This document shows positions 53,066 to 63,840 of a DNA stretch of 64,000 nucleotides, in pieces (the stretch's first letter is position 1; each line of letters starts with the position of its first letter). The notes under the pieces were generated by a model that did no database searches, was not told the DNA's origin, and saw nothing but the letters and a program-made list of their open reading frames with translations. Source of the DNA: Phascolarctos cinereus (lineage: Eukaryota; Chordata; Mammalia; Diprotodontia; Phascolarctidae); assembly GCF_002099425.1 (NCBI RefSeq), contig NW_018344216.1, forward strand, positions 1,677,501 through 1,741,500, in the 5' to 3' direction. Both the position numbers and the translations under genes were made by a program.

Positions 53066-53676
53066 TGTCTGTGACTCCAGCTGACTTTTCCTTGGGGAAA
53101 TATCCCTGTGATACCAATAGCAAGAGGGTTCCGAGGAAATAAGTAGAGCATGACCCTATTCCTAAGGTATAGGCATCTTTCTCCATTGGAAGTTCTCAAA
53201 GGAAGATTTCAAACTGTTTAATTGTTCTAATCAGATCATACTTCATTTTAGAACAAATCACATACTGGAATTCTGAAGTCATCTCATTTTATCTTTCCTC
53301 CCCTCAAGCTCTCAGAATCAAGCCAGCCATCATATTTCCCTCTAAGCTCTTAATAAGCTTGAGGAGTTATTAGCAACAAGAAGTTCTATTCAACCCTTAG
53401 GACTTGACTCACTGGCTTTACAGTAACCCATTCTTGTTAGCCGGTCACAGCAAACATGACAGCTTGGAGTTTTTTGGGTTTTCTTTTTCTTTCAGAACAA
53501 GCAGTACTAAAAAGGGCCTCCACTGTAACTCTAACATGATGCAAGGAAGTACTGTGAAATGGAAAAAGAAAACACCACTATGAAACATCCATAGCATGTG
53601 TAAAAGGATTTCTTTATGATCTTCTTCAAAAGTGAGTCATCTGCCCCCTACTTACTCTTTGTCTAGCTCTCCTAAA
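53066..53676. other. Repeat-poor stretch
   Basis: About 600 bases. A T-rich tract ending 'ttttctttcag' at about 53485-53497 looks like a splice acceptor, but the following sequence has stops in all plus frames within about 25 codons. Confidence 0.4.
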
Positions 53677-53877
53677 GTGTTCAAGAACAGGGACAGCTAG
53701 GTGGCGCAGTGGACAGAGCTCTGGTCCTGGAGTCTGGAGGAGTTCAAATCCGACCTCAGACCAGACACTTGACACTTAACTAGCTATGTGACCCTGGGCA
53801 AGTCATTTAACCCCAATTGCCTAAAAAAAAAAAAAGAAAGAAAAGAAAAGGACAAGTGTTCAAGAGCAGGTGACTTA
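53677..53877 (+). mobile_element. WSINE1-like SINE with target-site duplication
   Basis: The SINE is about 53692-53850 with an AAAG-type tail. Flanks 'aagtgttcaagaacagg' and 'aagtgttcaagagcagg' are 17 bp with one difference. Confidence 0.93.
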
Positions 53878-55450
53878 CTCCATAGTTAGTAAAAATGAGA
53901 ATTACAGCAAGTCCTTGTAAGGAGCAGGGTGTTTTCCATTTCTAGTGAAAGTAGTCCAGGTAAGGAAAAAATGCTTTCTGCTTAGAATACTAAACCTTTC
54001 CTGCCAACGTGAGGCGGTGTGTGAGCCTGCCTGAGACGATGTTCTTTTTTGAAATTAAAATCTGACATCACACTGATACTGAAATTGGAGTATTTTACAT
54101 TGGCTACCTCTCAGTTTGCCCTTTTACAAGTTACTGTCAGTTTATTGAAAGAGCCTTGCAATTTTGACTGGAAGCAGACATTCTGTCCTTCATGGATAAC
54201 TTCCTTGCAACAGAAGGAAATGAAGAAATAGTTTTCAGAGTGCCTATTGATCTCGTATTACATTAACTCAGGCTGGAAAGCCAAGCTATTTATTGACTAA
54301 CCTCTAGCTAGCCACCTCTAATTAGCCCAGCTTTCCTGGGCAGATATTATAGTGTGGTAAGAGGAAACCAAAGGGGTAGATGCTCTGAACCTGTCACAGG
54401 GTGATTTATATAATGGCTGGTTGGTATTTTTTTCTTCTTCTAAATATGTTTAAAAGAACAAAGATAACCTATACCATACGTCACAATCAAAAATGTCAGT
54501 TGGATCCTTATTCAGGAAGACTTTTTCCCTTCTCCCAAATGAAAGATGAATATAAGATTTCGTAAACAAAATGCTGTTTTGCGAAGACACATTCTTCCTC
54601 CAGGAGGGCCAGTTGGTAGTGTTACATATGGGCACCTTTCACATCCAAGAATACCATTTGACCTCTCCCAAACTGACCTCATTTGGGGGTGACAAACCCT
54701 CTTTTTTCCTGGAAAAATTTTTTACTCACTTTCTTTGACTTCAATACTCCTTAAAAGAAAGAAAAAGGGAACTTGAGGGTAAGGCATATTTAATAATAAC
54801 TATGACCTAGTGCTTTCTTTTCAAGTGATTACATCAGGTACAAGTGAAAAGCAAGGACCTAGAGTAGACACTCAGTCCTTATTAGCAGAAGGGCAATAGT
54901 CACATCCAATATTTTATTCAAGACAACGTTGTATAAACTCCTTTGAGTGAGTGGAAACTTCCATTTCCAATTACTGCAGAAATGCTAAGAAGGATGTCTG
55001 GGTCCAGTTCCAAAAGAATAATAGCAAACACTCATACAATTTCAAATGTGAAATCAATGCATTTCTATAGTTGGTATTACAGGAGCCTCTCTGCTTTAAA
55101 GAAGAAAAAAAACTTTGCAGAGTTCTACTAAGCTTCTTAAATTCCCTACAGCTTAAAGGCACTATATAAATATTCACAGGATTTTCTAAGGCAAAAGTTG
55201 CCTCTTTCTCTTGGCTACTGACTAGTAAACCAACAAGAGACCTTACTAGGACAAGATACAAAGGACAATCATCTTGGACTTGAACATCAATTTTGAAAGC
55301 AGTTTCTTGTAATTTCTGGAGCTGAAAATCAGAGGGCAGAATACTACTGAGACAGTGTCAGACAGCTTAGCTCTTAGCTCTTAGGTAGTTTATATGTTTT
55401 TCCCTTATAGAAAAAAAGCCTAAAGTGTGAAAACATTTTCTTTCATGGAG
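53878..55450. other. Longest repeat-poor block of the window
   Basis: About 1.57 kb with no mobile element that I can name. The part 53990-54420 has mixed composition with 'cctctaattagcccagc', a homeodomain-type core. It has small unrelated frames (60 and 61 codons) and no RNA fold that I recognise. Candidate conserved non-coding DNA, from its freedom from repeats only. Confidence 0.4.
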
Positions 55451-55454
55451 CACT

Positions 55455-55545
55455 ACAAAAAATAATAAGGATAAAAATGATGATGATAATAAACATTCAC
55501 ATGGTGCTTTGAAGTTTTCAAAGTACTTTGTATATATTACCTTGG
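55455..55545 (-). mobile_element. MIR-like SINE fragment
   Basis: 'aataaacattcacatggtgc', 'tttgaagttttcaaagtact' and 'ttgtatatattaccttgg'. Confidence 0.6.
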
Positions 55546-56405
55546 GAAAATAAGAATTTTCTCTCATGACAATTTAGTTTTCACTCCTCCTTTTGGTAAA
55601 TGTCTACTCATTCTTTGAACCCTGAAAGAAGCCCTGGGAAGGATAGAATGGTTGTTTAAAAAAATGCCTATATTAGGGGCTCCATACCTTGAAAGTGCAC
55701 TTGAGACATTAGCAGGAATGCAAGTCACAGAGATACAGACATAGGAAGTATAAAACCTGTGAGCATAATTTCAATGCCAGCACAAGTCTCAAATTCCAAT
55801 AAAAGGAATTGTTTGAATCCATGGGAGGTCAGGTTGCTAACAATCAGTCTGATCACAGAGCTTCTTTGGCTCTGGAGGAAAATAAAGACTTTGGATTATC
55901 TCTTTTCTTGGCTCTGTATAAAGATTAACATGGAGGGGGGTGTCCAACTGGTATTGAACTTACCCATTGGCCAATCAAAGGAAACTAGGTATATATTTTC
56001 TGGCATGCTGAGAAAAAGTCTCTGCGTGTCCTGTCTGAACTACATAGAAGGACAAATGGAACTCATAAGCCAAATTCAGGGGATGCTGTCTGGGTGGTGA
56101 TGGTGTACTCAGAAGTTAATTTCTTTCTCTGGAACTTACTGCCTATGTGATCTTGAAGTAGGCTCAGTTTTTTCACCTGTAAAATGAGTGACTATGTGCA
56201 GGCCATGAGGGAGATGAATGAAAAGTGTGTGAGCTCATGCCCCATGAAGCTATACAAAAGTATGTGGAAGGACAGCAACCTGGATATTGTGTGAAAGAAG
56301 CAGAAGTAACTAGGGATTAGATAGCCCAGACCCCCAAGATTACCCTTATTCCCTATGATGATCTTGCCCCTCTCCCTAATCTGAATAAATGTAAATTCTT
56401 TCCAT
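55546..56405. other. No clear feature
   Basis: About 860 bases. 56115-56200 has a weak MIR-like part ('ttcacctgtaaaatgagtga'). A 113-codon plus frame at 55759-56100 has no domain or homologue that I can name. Confidence 0.4.
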
Positions 56406-56409
56406 CAGA

Positions 56410-56572
56410 AAAAAAAAGGGCCAGCTAGGTGGTACAGTGGATAGAGCACTGGCCCTGGAGTCAGGAGTACCTGTGTTCAAATCCTGACTCAGACACTTGA
56501 CACTTGCTAACTGTGTCGTCCTAGGCAAGATACTTAATCTCAATTGCCTTGTCAAAAAACAAGCAAAAAAAA
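56410..56572 (+). mobile_element. WSINE1-like SINE
   Basis: 'gggccagctaggtggtacag' to 'caattgccttgtcaaaaaac'. Complete with an A-rich tail. Confidence 0.92.
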
Positions 56573-56854
56573 CCCCTGACTGGCTAATCTTTAAGATCTC
56601 TTACAGAATTGAAATTTTATGATCCTAAGGCCTTTCTAGTACAGCAAGAGGAGGCTTTGAGAGGCTATAAAAAGCTGATCAGCCCCCAAATGCCTTACCG
56701 TAGCAGACTTCTAGGGATGCTGAAAATTTCCACCGTTCAAGTCTCTCTTTGGGCTTAATAAATTGAACAATTAGAACCTACCTCTTAACATGAAAATTCA
56801 GAACTAGGAAAGGTTGCACGTTCAGGCAATTGATGAGAAGCAGCTTTTTGGTCA
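56573..56854. other. MIR-like tail then unassigned DNA
   Basis: 'ctttaagatctcttacagaa' and 'ttgaaattttatgatcct' just after the SINE look like a MIR-like 3' end. The rest is unassigned. Confidence 0.45.
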
Positions 56855-56859
56855 CCAGA

Positions 56860-57255
56860 TTAGGAAATGGAAGACAAATTGCCTGGTCTGCCTGTAACCA
56901 GCTGAACAACCTTGACCAAGTGGTATCTCCTCTCCGAGCCTTAGTTTTCTTATCTGCAAAGTGAGGGAGTTGGTTTGGATGTTTTTATAGTCCTTTTCAT
57001 CTCTAACATTCCACGACCTAAGCAACTAGGTGGTATAGTGGATAGAGCTCTGTGCCTGAAGATCTGAGTTCAAATCTGGCCTCAGACACTTCTTACCTGT
57101 GTGACCCTGGGCAACTCACTTAACCTCTGTCTACCTCAGTTTGCTCAACTGCAAAATGGGAATGATAATAACACCTACTTAGCATAGTGGTAAAGTACTT
57201 AGCATAGTGCCTGGAACATAGTAAGTGCTATATAAATGTTGGCTATCACTATTAA
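56860..57255 (+). mobile_element. Two MIR-like CORE-SINEs in tandem
   Basis: First, 56860-57012 ('gaccaagtggtatctcctct', 'gtgagggagttggtttggat'). Second, 57018-57255 ('gcaactaggtggtatagtgg', 'cctctgtctacctcagtttg', 'gcctggaacatagtaagtgc'). Same strand, different divergence. Confidence 0.75.
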
Positions 57256-57289
57256 TGAATCTGGTAACATATTATCGTGGTGTAGTTTG

Positions 57290-57560
57290 TTGGATTGAGA
57301 CAGTATGTAGTACTGGCAAAAGCTGTGGATTGGTGTCATGAGACAAGAGCCTGAATCTTGGCTGTGATATTATAGACAACATAGACCACAGAACAAGCTG
57401 AGGATCCTATAATCTACTTATCACAGTGCCTGGCACATAGTAAGTGCTGCATAAAATGTTGGCTATTGTTACTACTATCATTATTGTTACTGTACAGGTT
57501 TGCTGTGGGAAAATGTACTCTGTAAACCTTGAAGCACTTTAGAAATTTGAATTAATGTTT
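57290..57560 (+). mobile_element. MIR-like SINE pieces
   Basis: 'gctgtggattggtgtcatga', 'gtgcctggcacatagtaagt' and 'aaaccttgaagcactttaga' are consistent with one or two degraded MIR-like copies. Confidence 0.5.
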
Positions 57561-57634
57561 TTTCATTGCTTGTCCTGGGCTGGAAAAATTGTCTGATCCT
57601 TTTGGAGGTGGGGATGTAATATGAAAGTGTGGCA

Positions 57635-57840
57635 TAATATAAAGGAAGCCGCAATTTTAACCTGGACCATGTAGGTTCAAGTCTCACCTCCAACACATAT
57701 TGGCTATGTGACCCAGGGTAAGTCACTTAACCACTATAGGCAGCTCTAAGATTACATCCCTGGCAGAAGTAGCTCCTCTCTGGAAGCTCTCCATGACAAT
57801 GGTATTACAGGTCCAGTCCCCTATCCCTATCCTATATTAA
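57635..57840 (+). mobile_element. tRNA-headed SINE, same subfamily as 9495
   Basis: 'taggttcaagtctcacctcc', 'gtgacccagggtaagtcact', 'gacaatggtattacaggtcc' and 'agtcccctatccctatcc'. It keeps the tail that is interrupted at 21205. Confidence 0.7.
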
Positions 57841-58886
57841 TGTAAGTACTTTCTCAGGGGTATTATGTGGATCACCACTAATGCTTTATGAAGCTTCTTG
57901 AAAAGATAGGATGGAGATGTGAAACAGTAACAGTCATCATTTTTGTCCCCATAGTTCAGAACAAGATGAAAGTGAAAATGACTAGATACAACGTGCTCTG
58001 TTTTCATTAGCCACACAGGAGGTGTAGAGAACTGATGTAATATAATTATGGAAGAATCCTCCCAATTTTCAACATGCATGATCCAAGGTTAATACCTAGA
58101 TTAACATATTTCAAAACTCATGATTTTCAAACTAAAACATGTGCTCAGAATTTCAATAGTGAATTTCCTACCAATCCCTCATGGCCCATCCTCCAGATCC
58201 CTGAGCATGTCACTGTCTTTTATCTTCCTGTTAAAGATCTTCAATGATTACATGGTGGTTCTCACAAGCCAGAATTCCTTTTGTTGAGCAGCAATCAATA
58301 AACAAAACATCAATTATTGTATATTTCTCTTCATAATTGTCTCCTCAATTCATTGCAGGTACTAACCATAAACAACAGCATCTCTTCAACAAGACGAGCT
58401 CTGAAGTGTCCCTAAGAACTTAGGACCAAAGAGCTGCGATGTGGCAGTCATGTCAGGATTTGGTGTTCCTTATTAGCAAAACTCCAGTTTTGCTCAACCT
58501 CATTAAACAATAAACAAAACAACAAACAAACAAAAAACCCCAACAACTTCCTTAGAAGAAGCCCTCTTGGGGGTTCTTCTCTTGCCTGTTCAGAGGAGGG
58601 CAGGTGTATTTTCCTGTCTGCCTCCTACTGAGAAGGGGCTTTTCAACAGAAGAATTTTCAGGGTGATCTTTAAAAAGTTCACAAATCAAATGTTTGCACT
58701 GATGTTTTCTGCTTGCCTTTGCATTAGCAGGGCTTGGATCGCCCATTGCCATTTGCTCTGGAGGTCCAGTAGGAAGCGTGCACAGAGTAAATGGTCAGTT
58801 AGAAATCTTGCATCATGTTACCCATCCTTGTCCTGCCTCTGATTGCTTGCACTGATGAATACAGGATGTTTCATAAGTCTTCAAGC
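57841..58886. other. Repeat-poor stretch
   Basis: About 1.05 kb. 58190-58260 ('ctgttaaagatcttcaatga') might be a degraded L2 piece. Frames at 58552-58842 on both strands overlap and have no domain. Confidence 0.4.
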
Positions 58887-59524
58887 TGAGAGAAACAACT
58901 ATTTTTAAATTATCTTAATAACCAATTATTAAGTTAGGGTTGAGGGTTTTCATTTCTATTTCCTCATTCAGAGACCAGCCCCCATAGGCCAATCATATTG
59001 AAGGATATTGCTGATAGATTAGATTGTTTACATCCTCTGGGACACACTCTGGGATCCTGGGCAGGACTCTACCCAACTAGAAGGCATTATAAACAGAATC
59101 TAATCTAGGTGAATGCTTGTCTTTAGGAAATAAGCTCCTATCCTTGGAATCCTCCATAGAATTTAGGGTGACCCAGCTTATGAAGGAGAAAACCAACCAG
59201 AATAGAGATGGATTCCTTTGTCCAGATTGCTGAAGGCAGCTGAGTTTCATGATCAAGTAATGTTCTCAGCAGGAAAAATTAAAGACTTTTTTTAGTCCAC
59301 CTTCTCGTTAAATGTCCACTCCTTCATTGATTATTCACCAATCAGGGCTAATCTCTACCTGTAAGGGGCATCTCCACTTCCATAGGTATTTAAGCATTCA
59401 GGATCTTCATGTCTTTGGCTAACGAGAGACCACTGACCATCAATTTATTGATTATTTGCTAGCTTAATAATAAATTGATTGTTAATTACCCAGAAACTCT
59501 ATCTCTTGGGCTTTTCATTTGTCA
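58887..59524 (+). mobile_element. Solo LTR, sister of the copy at 50797
   Basis: About 638 bp, from 'tgagagaaacaac' to 'cttttcatttgtca'. U3 has a CCAAT box (about 59339), followed by a TATA-like 'tatttaag' (59387). A polyadenylation signal (59469-59474) lies some 80 bases downstream, which places R/U5 at the 3' end. Shared blocks with the minus-strand copy include 'taataaccaatta', 'cagaatctaatctaggtgaa' and 'ttctcagcagga'. No internal viral part lies nearby. ERV class not determined. Confidence 0.82.
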
Positions 59525-59734
59525 CACTGCCATTTTAAGTCATTAACATTTAAAACTGTACTAAGGATTTGGGGCTATATATATATATATATATATGTAG
59601 ATTAGTGAATTCATAGAATAGCATATTCATTGTAGGTACTAACCATGCATACCCATGCATAACCATGCAGACTCTAAGAGTCTGGCATAAATGGAGGGAT
59701 GGATGGATGAATGAATGAAAAAATATATATCAGG
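59525..59734. repeat. TA microsatellite and short tandem repeats
   Basis: TA run 59576-59597, 'accatgcat' repeats at 59641-59670, and GGAT/GAAT units at 59695-59722. Confidence 0.85.
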
Positions 59735-60335
59735 TGTTTACTATCATCTAGGCACTGCTCTGAGATTTGGGGACATGAAAATAAAAAGTAAAACAGCTCC
59801 TGACCTTGAGGAGCTTATATTCTAATAGGCAATGTGCTAAATGCTGAGGACATAAAAAGAGGCAAAAGACAGTCCCTGCTCTCAAGGAGCTCACAACCTA
59901 ATAAGGACACAAGGAAACAAATATGTAGAAACAAGCTAGATACAGGATAAATAGGAAATTATTAACAATGGGAAGGCACTAGAATTAAGAGGGATTGGAA
60001 AAGGTTTCCTGTAGAGATGGGATTTTAGTTGGGACTTGAACGAAGCCAGGAAAGCCAGGAGGGGGAGATGAGGATGGAGAATGTTCTAGACATGGGTAAC
60101 AGCCAGAGAGTGCCTGGAGCTGAGAGATGGGGTGTCTTCTTTGTAGAAGAGGCCATCATCACTGGGTTATAGAGTATAAGTCTGAAAGTAAGGTAAAAGA
60201 TTGGAAAGGTAAGAGGGAGCTAAATTATGAAGGGCTTTGAATGCCAAATAGGATTTTGTATTTGAGCCTGGAAGTCAAGGGAAATCACAGGAATTCACTG
60301 AGAAGGAAGGTAACGTGGTCAGACCTGTGTCTATG
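59735..60335 (-). mobile_element. L2 LINE, 3' end and C-terminal coding part
   Basis: Long, well-ordered antisense L2: 'gcaaaagacagtccctgctc', 'tcaaggagctcacaacctaa', 'gggattttagttgggacttg', 'gtgcctggagctgagagatg', 'tgaagggctttgaatgccaa' and 'gtaacgtggtcagacctgtg'. The tail region is present twice (59735-59825 and 59826-59900). Confidence 0.85.
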
Positions 60336-60339
60336 GATG

Positions 60340-60371
60340 TGGATGTGTACATATGTATGCAAATGCATGTG

Positions 60372-60424
<53 letters not shown>

Positions 60425-60600
60425 CATACATAATCCATGTTCATAAAAACATATATGAATTGTGTATTGTATATATCTAGAGGTAGTTATATAGATCTAT
60501 ATACATACATGGATAGATCTCTCTCTACACACACACACACCTCTAGATCTATATAGAGGTATCTAGATAGAGCTACATACATACATATATGGTTTCTGGC
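60340..60600. repeat. TA/TACA microsatellite cluster
   Basis: A pure TA run at about 60376-60422, flanked by 'tatgcaaatgcatgtgcat', then short CA and 'tagat' units. It gives the Tyr-Ile repeats in the plus frame at 60241-60480. Confidence 0.9.
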
Positions 60601-60934
60601 CAGGGAGAAGTGGAGCCATAGAGTAATTGATGTCCTTTTTGGCAATAATAATGTTGATTTTATTATTATTCCCAGAGCTAGAGGTGGAAAGTAGAGGAAT
60701 AGGTGAAGGAGAGATTATTTACCCTGGAGCATAGCATAAAGGTGGCCAGAGGCAGGATGCTGGATCTAGGTTGGGCTAGCTATGGAGAACTCTCAACATT
60801 CAAGAGTGCTGGCAAAACAGCATACCAGGAAGATGATTGAAAAAAAATAGCATTGTGGGTGATAATAATAACAGCTTTTTATATAATGATTTACTGTCCA
60901 ATCAAAGGGCTTTTAATACATTCCATTAATCAAA
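60601..60934. other. Unassigned, with a MIR-like end
   Basis: Mostly unrecognised. 'gataataataacagcttttt' at 60860 and 'caaagggcttttaatacatt' suggest an antisense MIR 3' end. Confidence 0.4.
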
Positions 60935-61437
60935 AATCTCTTATTAAGCATCTACTGTTTGCCAGCCGCTGTGCTGCGTTCTAGGGATACAAAGATGAAG
61001 AAATGAAATGTCCTTGCTCTCAGTCAAGCTTACCCTCTACCCAAAGAGACAGCACAGAAATACATAAACATATTCATAACAAATACAAAATAAACACAAG
61101 ATAGATAAATAGGAAATATTTAAGGAGGGATGACACTAATAGTTGAGAAGATAAAGAAAGGTTTCATGTAGAAGATGGTATTTGAGCTGAATTTTGAAAA
61201 TAGTGAGGGGTGCCGTGAGGCCAGCATAAGGAGGGAGTGTGTTCCAGGCATGGAGAAGGATCAGTGTAAAAGCCCAGAGAAGGCAGTGCTGTGTGTGGGG
61301 AATGGAGAGAAGACCAGAGGAAAGAGAGTAATGTATAATGGATCTGACCAGACAGATTGAGGTCGGGTCATGAGGGTTTTTAAAAGACAAAGCAAAAGGG
61401 TTTATATTTTCTTTGATAGGGAGCCACTGGAGAACAC

Positions 61438-61620
61438 TGAGAAATGGTTTGGGGGCAGCTAGGTGGCACAGTGGATAAAGCACCGGCCCTGAAGTCAGAA
61501 GGATCTGAATTCAAATCTGTCCTCAGACCAAACACTTGACACTTACTAGCTGTGTGGCCTTAACCCCAATTGCCTAAAATTTTTTTTTAAATGTCAAAAA
61601 AAAGAATGAGAAATGGTTTG
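61438..61620 (+). mobile_element. WSINE1-like SINE with perfect 14-bp duplication
   Basis: The SINE is 61452-61606. 'tgagaaatggtttg' occurs unchanged at 61438-61451 and 61607-61620, and the L2 host reads on smoothly. One internal stretch of the SINE is missing ('gtgtggccttaacccc'). Confidence 0.95.
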
Positions 61621-62048
61621 ACATGGTCAGCCCAGTCACCACATCAGCTATGTGGAGGTTGGATCTGTGTAGGGAGAGAGACTTGAGGGAGGAAGAACAA
61701 TTAGGAGGTCATGGCAGAAGTCCCAGGGAGAGGAGATGAGTGGCTAAATTTAAGTGTTGGCTGTGGGAGGAGGGAGGAGGAGATGGATGCAAGAGTCTTT
61801 CTGGTGATAGAAACAAGATCTGTCAACTAATTGGATATCCAGGGTAGCTGAAGTAATGAACCTAAGAAACTGGAAAAATGGTGGCAACTTTGACAGAAAT
61901 AGGGAAGTTCAGTAGAGTGGTGAGTCTTGGGGGAAAGATGAGTTCTCTTTTAGGCGTGTTGAGTTTGAGATGTTTATGAGACATCCAGTTTAAAATACTC
62001 AATAAGCAGTTGGTAGGTAATGTAGGACTGGAGCTCAGAAGAGGGACA

Positions 62049-62148
62049 GGGGCAGCTAGGTGGTACAGTAGATAGAGCACTGGCCCTGGAGTCATGAGGA
62101 CCTAAGTTCAAATCTGGCCTGGGCAAGTCACTTAACTCTGTAAGAGAG
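62049..62148 (+). mobile_element. WSINE1-like SINE, internally deleted
   Basis: 'ggggcagctaggtggtacag', then 'caaatctggcctgggcaagt' (about 40 internal bases lost), ending in a GA run in place of an A tail. Confidence 0.85.
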
Positions 62149-62384
62149 AGAGAGAGAGCCATATACATAGATCTGGGAATTATTTATATAGAGATGATAA
62201 TGAAAACCACTGGAGTTTATAATGTCAGCAAGAGAGAGTGTTAGAGGAAAGAAAGCCTAAGGGGTAACATCAAAATTTAGGGGCCTGATATGGATGAGGA
62301 GCCAGCAGATGAGACTGAGAAGGAATGGTTAGACCTATAGGAGGAGGACCAAGAGAAAGCAGTATCATAAAAACTCCAAGGGGG

Positions 62385-62545
62385 GCAGCTAGGTGGCACA
62401 GTGGATAGAGCACTGGCCCTGGATTCAGAAGGACCTGAGTTCAAATCCAACCTCAGACACATAACACTTACTAGCTGTGTGACCCTAGGCAAGTCACTTA
62501 ACCCTACTGCCTAGCCAAAAAAAAAAAAACTCAGAGGAAGGAGCA
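62385..62545 (+). mobile_element. WSINE1-like SINE
   Basis: 'ggggcagctaggtggcacag' to 'cctactgcctagccaaaaaa'. Flanks 'aaaactccaagg' and 'aaaactcagagg' are a likely diverged duplication. Confidence 0.9.
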
Positions 62546-62894
62546 CTCCCGGAAAGGGTGGTCAACAGCACCCAATGGTGCAGAAAGGTCAAGAAGGATG
62601 AGGACTGAGAAAAGGCCATTCAGCGTGGCCAACAGAGATCCTTAGGACCTTGGAGAAAGCAGTTTCAATTGAGAGATGAGGTCAGAAGTCAGAATGTAAA
62701 GGACTGAGGTGAGTGAGAAGAGAGAAAGCAGAGTTTATGACTGGAGACAATTCTTAAAGGGATTTGACAGAAAAAGAAAGGCTAGACATAGGATGATAGC
62801 TTGAGGCGATAGAGTCTAGTGGACTCTTCTTTTGTAGGTTTAGGATGACTTGGGCATATCTGAAAATAGCAAGGATGGAAGCAGAGAAGGAAGG

Positions 62895-63065
62895 TTATCT
62901 CAGCGGAGACTCACAACGACTCTGTGAGGAAGACAGAGCAAGTATTTTCATTTCATTCTACATAGGAGGAAACCGAGGTTCACACAGGTTATCTTTGTTT
63001 AAGCCTAGATTTTCTGGCTCCAAGTCCAGTTCCCTTTCCATTGTACCATGCTACCTCTCATTATG
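62895..63065 (-). mobile_element. MIR-like SINE
   Basis: 'gactctgtgaggaagacaga', 'ggaggaaaccgaggttcaca' and 'cctttccattgtaccatgct'. 'Bottom-strand' order with head at right. Confidence 0.6.
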
Positions 63066-63071
63066 TCGGAA

Positions 63072-63254
63072 AAGATTTCCTGGGGGCAACTGGGTGGTGC
63101 AGTGGATAGAGCACCAGCCCTGAAGTCAGGAGGACCTGAGTTCAAATCTAGCCTCAAACACTTGACACTTAACTAGCTGTGTGACCCTGGGCAAGTTACT
63201 TAACCCTGATTGCCTTAAAAAAAAAAAAAGAAAGAAAGAACAAGATTTCCTGGA
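63072..63254 (+). mobile_element. WSINE1-like SINE with perfect 12-bp duplication
   Basis: The SINE is 63084-63242 with an A/AAAG tail. 'aagatttcctgg' is found at 63072-63083 and 63243-63254. Confidence 0.95.
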
Positions 63255-63284
63255 CTTATTAAAAGACTTAGGTTTGGATCTCTA

Positions 63285-63390
63285 AGCATGTATATACATA
63301 TATGTATATATACATATGTATGTATGTGAATGTATGCAAATGCATACATATATACACATACATACATATATACATATACACGAACAGATC
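63285..63390. repeat. Palindromic TATG/CATA microsatellite
   Basis: Alternating purine-pyrimidine repeat. The centre 'tatgcaaatgcata' is almost self-complementary. Arms 'atatgtatgtatgtg' and 'cacatacatacatat' pair around it over roughly 90 bases. Confidence 0.85.
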
Positions 63391-63399
63391 TGACCATGT

Positions 63400-63840
63400 C
63401 AACACCCTTCCCTCTTACTAACTCCCTGATATAAATTCACCTCTCTAAAGTGCAGTTTTCCCACTTGTTAAATAGTTATAATAATACTTGTCTTTCAGGG
63501 TTTTCATGAGGGTCAAGGGAGATTATGTAGGTGGCTCAGTGGATAGAGTGCCTGGCCTGGAGTCAGGCCATCTTCATAAGTTCAAATCTGGCCTCATACA
63601 CTTACTAGCTGTGTGACCTTGAACAAGTCACTTAACCCTGTTTGCTTCAGTTTTCTCATTTGTAAAATGAACTGGAGAAGGAAATGGTCCAATATCTTTA
63701 CCAAGAAAGCCCCAAAATAGGGTCATGAAGAATCAGACACAACTGAAATGGCTGAATGACAACATGCTTTAAAGTACTATGCGAATGTCAACTGTAATTA
63801 CTAGTGGCAGTAATTATAGTGATAATAGTTGTTTTTATAT
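63400..63840 (+). mobile_element. MIR-like SINE split by a MAR1-like SINE
   Basis: Left half about 63430-63520 ('gcagttttcccacttgttaa', 'tttcatgagggtcaaggg'). Right half about 63766-63820 ('ctttaaagtactatgcgaat'). The inserted copy is 63526-63763. Confidence 0.65.
63526..63763 (+). mobile_element. MAR1-like SINE
   Basis: 'taggtggctcagtggataga', 'cttcataagttcaaatctgg', 'aactggagaaggaaatggtc' and 'agacacaactgaaatggctg'. Confidence 0.9.

Larger units (their letters stand above)
60935..62860 (-). mobile_element. L2 LINE, longest copy, with three SINE insertions
   Basis: Continuous antisense L2 from the tail ('ttattaagcatctactgttt', 'tgccagccgctgtgctgcgt') through 'gggagccactggagaacact', 'gaaatagggaagttcagtag', 'gttgagtttgagatgttta', 'agaaggtcaagaaggatgag' type text and 'gaggtcagaagtcagaatgt', to 'gatgacttgggcatatctga'. 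Net about 1.5 kb after removing SINEs, reaching back into the RT domain. Minus-strand frames of 115 and 77 codons ('LQWLPIKENINPFALSFK', 'TPKRELIFPPRL') show ORF2 motifs. Frames are broken. Confidence 0.88.

Noticed and set aside
52653-53186. 177-codon minus-strand frame rich in Ile, Phe, His and Ser
   Set aside because: Its middle is a translation of the degenerate AAAT/GAAT simple repeat at 52865-53065.
53485-53530. Strong-looking splice acceptor (T-rich tract ending in CAG)
   Set aside because: No open frame, donor or conserved exon sequence follows. Such tracts are common in AT-rich DNA.
7480-63840. Many short regularly spaced similar segments, considered as a CRISPR-like or satellite array
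   Set aside because: They are dispersed SINE copies in both orientations with variable spacing, many with their own target-site duplications, and the genome is plainly mammalian.
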